A stretch of DNA of 42,425 bases from Methanomassiliicoccus sp. UBA345 (GTDB lineage: Archaea; Thermoplasmatota; Thermoplasmata; Methanomassiliicoccales; Methanomassiliicoccaceae), in the NCBI GenBank assembly GCA_002504525.1, contig DATD01000026.1, positions 1 through 42,425 on the forward strand, written 5' to 3'. The position numbers and the translations under genes are program-made. The first letter of the stretch is position 1. Every line of letters starts with the position of its first letter. A model generated the notes under the pieces. It saw only the letters and a list, made by a program, of their open reading frames with translations. It was not told the DNA's origin and ran no database searches. Below, piece after piece: positions 39,906 to 42,425 of the stretch.

Positions 39906-42425
39906 TTAGGCTTTGCCCTGGGCGGATAGAACGCTGCCCACCGCCCGGGAGAGCTCCTCCAGCGTGTAAGGCCGGGGCAGCGATCCGCTGAACCCTGAGC
40001 CGCGCGGATCGGTCATCGCCGGATGCGCCGCATGGCCGCTGCTGGCCATTGTCCTCAGGCCCCTATTCTCCGAGGTCAGGCGGGACGCGGTGGCCTTTCC
40101 CTCCTCGCCCGTGGCCCCCACGTCGATGATCGCAAGGACGAACGGCGCGCCGGCCTCGGAAGCATGGCGGCAGACCATCGCCGCCTCGTCCCTGTCGCGG
40201 GCCACGTCGACGTCGTAGCCTAGGTGGCGGAGCATGTCAGTGGTGGCTTCCAGCACCGCTTCGTCGCTGTCCACCAGCAAGACCTTTCCACGCCCGGGGA
40301 CCAGCTTGGCGAGGCCGGACGAAACCGGCCCCTCGGCCGCGGTCCCGTCCGAGGGAGCGCCACCCACTTCCGCCGCCAGCCTGGCCGCCTCACGCGTGGC
40401 CTTCTCTATCTGCACCAGTTGGCCGAACATGCGGCCCTCCGGAATGACGTATTCCTTGGCGAGCGTGACGCTGCCCGAGATGACCGTGAGAACGTCGTTG
40501 AGGCGGCGGGCCAGCGCCGGGTCCCCTGAGAACGCGCCGGGAGCTGTGCTCGCCTGCGTCACGGCCGCGGCGCCATCGTCATCGGCGGCCTCTCCGGTGC
40601 GGTCGTACGCCATGGCCATGTAATAGGCCGGAGCGCCGTCGGCGCCATTGACCACGGACAGTGTGAGCGAGACGGTGGCAATGCCCCCGTGCTTCCTGAC
40701 GTACCGCTTCACTATGGAGGCCGAGCCCTCTCCGGCCTGCAGCCGGCGATACAGTTCAGCGCTCGCCGCCAGGTCGTCCCGGTAGGTCTGATCGCGATAG
40801 TGCCGTCCAGCCAGCGTTCCGGGGTCCTGCCCCAGCAGAGAGTGGAATGCGCTGTTGGCCCCCACCAGCCTTCCGTCCAGGTCGATGTGCGCCACGCCCA
40901 CGCGGTCCTGCCGGAGGAGCGCGCGGAGCTGCTCCCGGTGCGCGTTGAGCTCCCGCTCGGCCATAGCGAGAGAGGTTTCCATGCCCGCCATCTCGCTCTT
41001 GAGGTTCAGCGAGTCAGCCTGTCCTGCGGCCAGCTGAACGCGGAGAGCGGTGAGCTCCTCGCCCTTGACGCGCAGCGCCTCGGCCAGCCTGTTGCTCTCG
41101 CGGCCCGCCGTCTCGGCGCGCTGCTTCAGCATGTTGATCTCCATGTCCCGGGAGGTCAGCGACGCCATCATATCGCTCTCTCTGGAACGATGGTTGCCGA
41201 GCTCCGCCTGCTTCGATGAGATCTCAGCATCCTTCTCTGCTAGCCGGGCGCGCAGCTCCTCCGTTTCGGCGGTGAGCTGCTGCGACCTAGCAGCGGCAGC
41301 GGTGATCTCCTCTCCACGCTTGTTCAGCTCGGCGTCCTTTGACTGGATGTCAGCATCCTTCGATGAAAGCTCCGCAACCTTTGATGAGATCTCGGCATCT
41401 TTCGACGCGATTTCTGCGTCCTTCTCGGCCAGCTGGGTGCGCAGCTCTTCCGCTTCGGCTGTAAGCTGCTGCACACGGGAGGATGCGACGGAGACCTCTT
41501 CCTCAAGCTTGCTCAGCTCTTCCCCCTTCGCCGCCTCCGAGGCCTTGAGGGACCCCATTTCCTGCCGCATCGCGGCCAGCTCGGTCGACACGGCCTCGAG
41601 CTGGACCTTCACGATCCCGGCCTCCGATCCCATGGCCGCAAGGGCCGCGGCGGCCGCCTCCAGCTCCTTGTCTCTGGCCGTGAGCGCTTCGCGGAGGGTC
41701 GCGATCTCCGCTGTTGCGGACTCATACTCATTGCTCTTGGCCGTCAGCTCATCGCGGAGGGCCGCAAGGGCCTCCTGGCTCTTCACCTCGAGCGCCTTAA
41801 CGCGTTCGCGCTCAGCGGTCAGGTCGACCGACGCGGCATCGAGCCTGGCCTTCATATCGTCAGCCTCCGACCGCATTGCTACGAGCGCCGCGGAAGCTTC
41901 CTCGAGCTCCTTATTCTTGGATGCGATCTCTTCGCTATGGGATGCGAGGGCCTTCTGGCTCTCGGCCTCGAGATCGCGAACGCGCGCACGCTGGACGACC
42001 AGATCGGCCTCCAGGTTGGCGATGTTGAACTTGAGCAGCTCCTGATGGGCCTCGTGCCTTTCCATCTCCTTCCGGTCAAGGGCGGACGCCTCACCCGCCT
42101 GCTGTAGCTTGGCGGTAAGCGATGACAGTTCGGCCGAGAGCCTCTCGATATCTCCGGCCAGCTTGCCTGCCTCCTGCTCTTTCTCGGCCAGGGCTACGGT
42201 CAGGGCGGCGGCCGCGTTCTCCTTCGCGCTGATGGAGCCACGGAGCTGCCCGATCTCCTCCTCCAGAGCCTTGAGCCTGGAGTCACGGGCGTTCAGCTCA
42301 GCGGTCATCTCCTCGATCTTGTGGCGATGCTCGTCGATGGCCTTCTTGGACGCCCTCCTTCCGGTGATGTCCTTGTCTATGCCGCGATATCCCCGGAAAC
42401 TTCCGTCGCGGTCCCGGATGGACAC
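39906..42425 (-). CDS. Giant coiled-coil PAS/receiver signalling protein, 5' partial
   Basis: The open frame runs off the right edge, where the visible part begins with the end of a PAS/PAC domain (DGSFRGYRGIDKDITGR). About residues 35-495 form one long coiled coil with tandem repeats, including many SKDAE(I/L)-type heptads. A PAS domain follows (about 500-610), then a short segment resembling a histidine-kinase dimerisation helix (RRLNDVLTVISGSVTLA), then a receiver domain (about 710-839). The usual H of HDFNN is replaced and there is no ATPase domain between. The receiver keeps the phospho-Asp (AIIDVGATG), but LLVDSDE has one acidic residue changed and the usual lysine is arginine (LPRPYT). 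Signal and partner unknown. Confidence 0.85.
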   Translation of the reverse strand: MSIRDRDGSFRGYRGIDKDITGRRASKKAIDEHRHKIEEMTAELNARDSRLKALEEEIGQLRGSISAKENAAAALTVALAEKEQEAGKLAGDIERLSAELSSLTAKLQQAGEASALDRKEMERHEAHQELLKFNIANLEADLVVQRARVRDLEAESQKALASHSEEIASKNKELEEASAALVAMRSEADDMKARLDAASVDLTAERERVKALEVKSQEALAALRDELTAKSNEYESATAEIATLREALTARDKELEAAAAALAAMGSEAGIVKVQLEAVSTELAAMRQEMGSLKASEAAKGEELSKLEEEVSVASSRVQQLTAEAEELRTQLAEKDAEIASKDAEISSKVAELSSKDADIQSKDAELNKRGEEITAAAARSQQLTAETEELRARLAEKDAEISSKQAELGNHRSRESDMMASLTSRDMEINMLKQRAETAGRESNRLAEALRVKGEELTALRVQLAAGQADSLNLKSEMAGMETSLAMAERELNAHREQLRALLRQDRVGVAHIDLDGRLVGANSAFHSLLGQDPGTLAGRHYRDQTYRDDLAASAELYRRLQAGEGSASIVKRYVRKHGGIATVSLTLSVVNGADGAPAYYMAMAYDRTGEAADDDGAAAVTQASTAPGAFSGDPALARRLNDVLTVISGSVTLAKEYVIPEGRMFGQLVQIEKATREAARLAAEVGGAPSDGTAAEGPVSSGLAKLVPGRGKVLLVDSDEAVLEATTDMLRHLGYDVDVARDRDEAAMVCRHASEAGAPFVLAIIDVGATGEEGKATASRLTSENRGLRTMASSGHAAHPAMTDPRGSGFSGSLPRPYTLEELSRAVGSVLSAQGKA

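Noticed and set aside
41200..41500. DNA tandem repeat or CRISPR-like array
   Set aside because: The repetition comes from coding for coiled-coil heptads in the sensor protein; there are no spacers of constant length.

Overview
The window is chromosomal DNA of a GC-rich methylotrophic methanogenic archaeon, most likely of the order Methanomassiliicoccales (Thermoplasmata). Archaeal identity rests on ribosomal L44e and S27e, aIF2-alpha, Nop10, RadA, Bud32, the archaeal CCA-adding enzyme, the two ether-lipid prenyltransferases, a tRNA-Tyr with an archaeal intron, and many promoters with a TATA box about 27 nt before a start codon (leaderless mRNAs). Methylotrophy rests on MtaB, MtaC and a RamA-type corrinoid activator. 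The order-level call is an inference from GC content plus this gene set.

Layout. 1-7.3 kb: the 3' part of an XPD/Rad3-like helicase, a large secreted cysteine-rich duplicated protein, a Bud32 kinase - ITP pyrophosphatase - sugar epimerase operon, and a convergent transglutaminase-like lipoprotein. 7.4-10 kb: tRNA-Pro, a TehA/SLAC1-type membrane protein, a structured spacer with a tRNA-like stretch, two tandem small paralogues and a flavodoxin. 10.1-13.9 kb: an ADP-forming acyl-CoA synthetase with a translationally coupled DRTGG/P-loop partner, and a CBS-pair protein. 14-17.8 kb: an unusual peroxiredoxin, a methyltransferase with Dph6, a zinc ribbon - creatininase-fold hydrolase - RpiA operon, and a winged-helix regulator. 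18.2-20.4 kb: the translation operon rpl44e-rps27e-aIF2alpha-nop10-PAC2. 20.6-22.9 kb: a small conserved protein, a ribbon-helix-helix regulator with its own palindrome, intron-containing tRNA-Tyr and a nucleoside deaminase.

22.9-29 kb is the methanol section. MBL-fold protein, CobW-type GTPase, a 135-residue unknown protein and RamA run rightward and converge on mtaC-mtaB. RamA should reactivate the MtaC corrinoid. The CobW protein and its translationally coupled small partner are candidates for metal delivery, since MtaB needs zinc and MtaC cobalt. The mtaC gene has a long structured upstream region.

29.4-42.4 kb: CCA-adding enzyme, small membrane protein, RadA overlapping a tRNA G10 methyltransferase, site-2 protease, two proteins of unknown function, DGGGP and GGGP synthases (adjacent steps of archaeal lipid synthesis), PdxT coupled to a PaaK-type ligase, and the 3' part of a very long coiled-coil PAS/receiver protein that appears to lack a working kinase core.

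Two patterns recur. Genes often end in the same A-tract plus pyrimidine motif (AAACCTCTTTCC followed by T-rich sequence), probably a terminator. Several promoters carry perfect palindromes at the expected transcription start, probably operators. I saw no CRISPR array, insertion sequence or rRNA gene.
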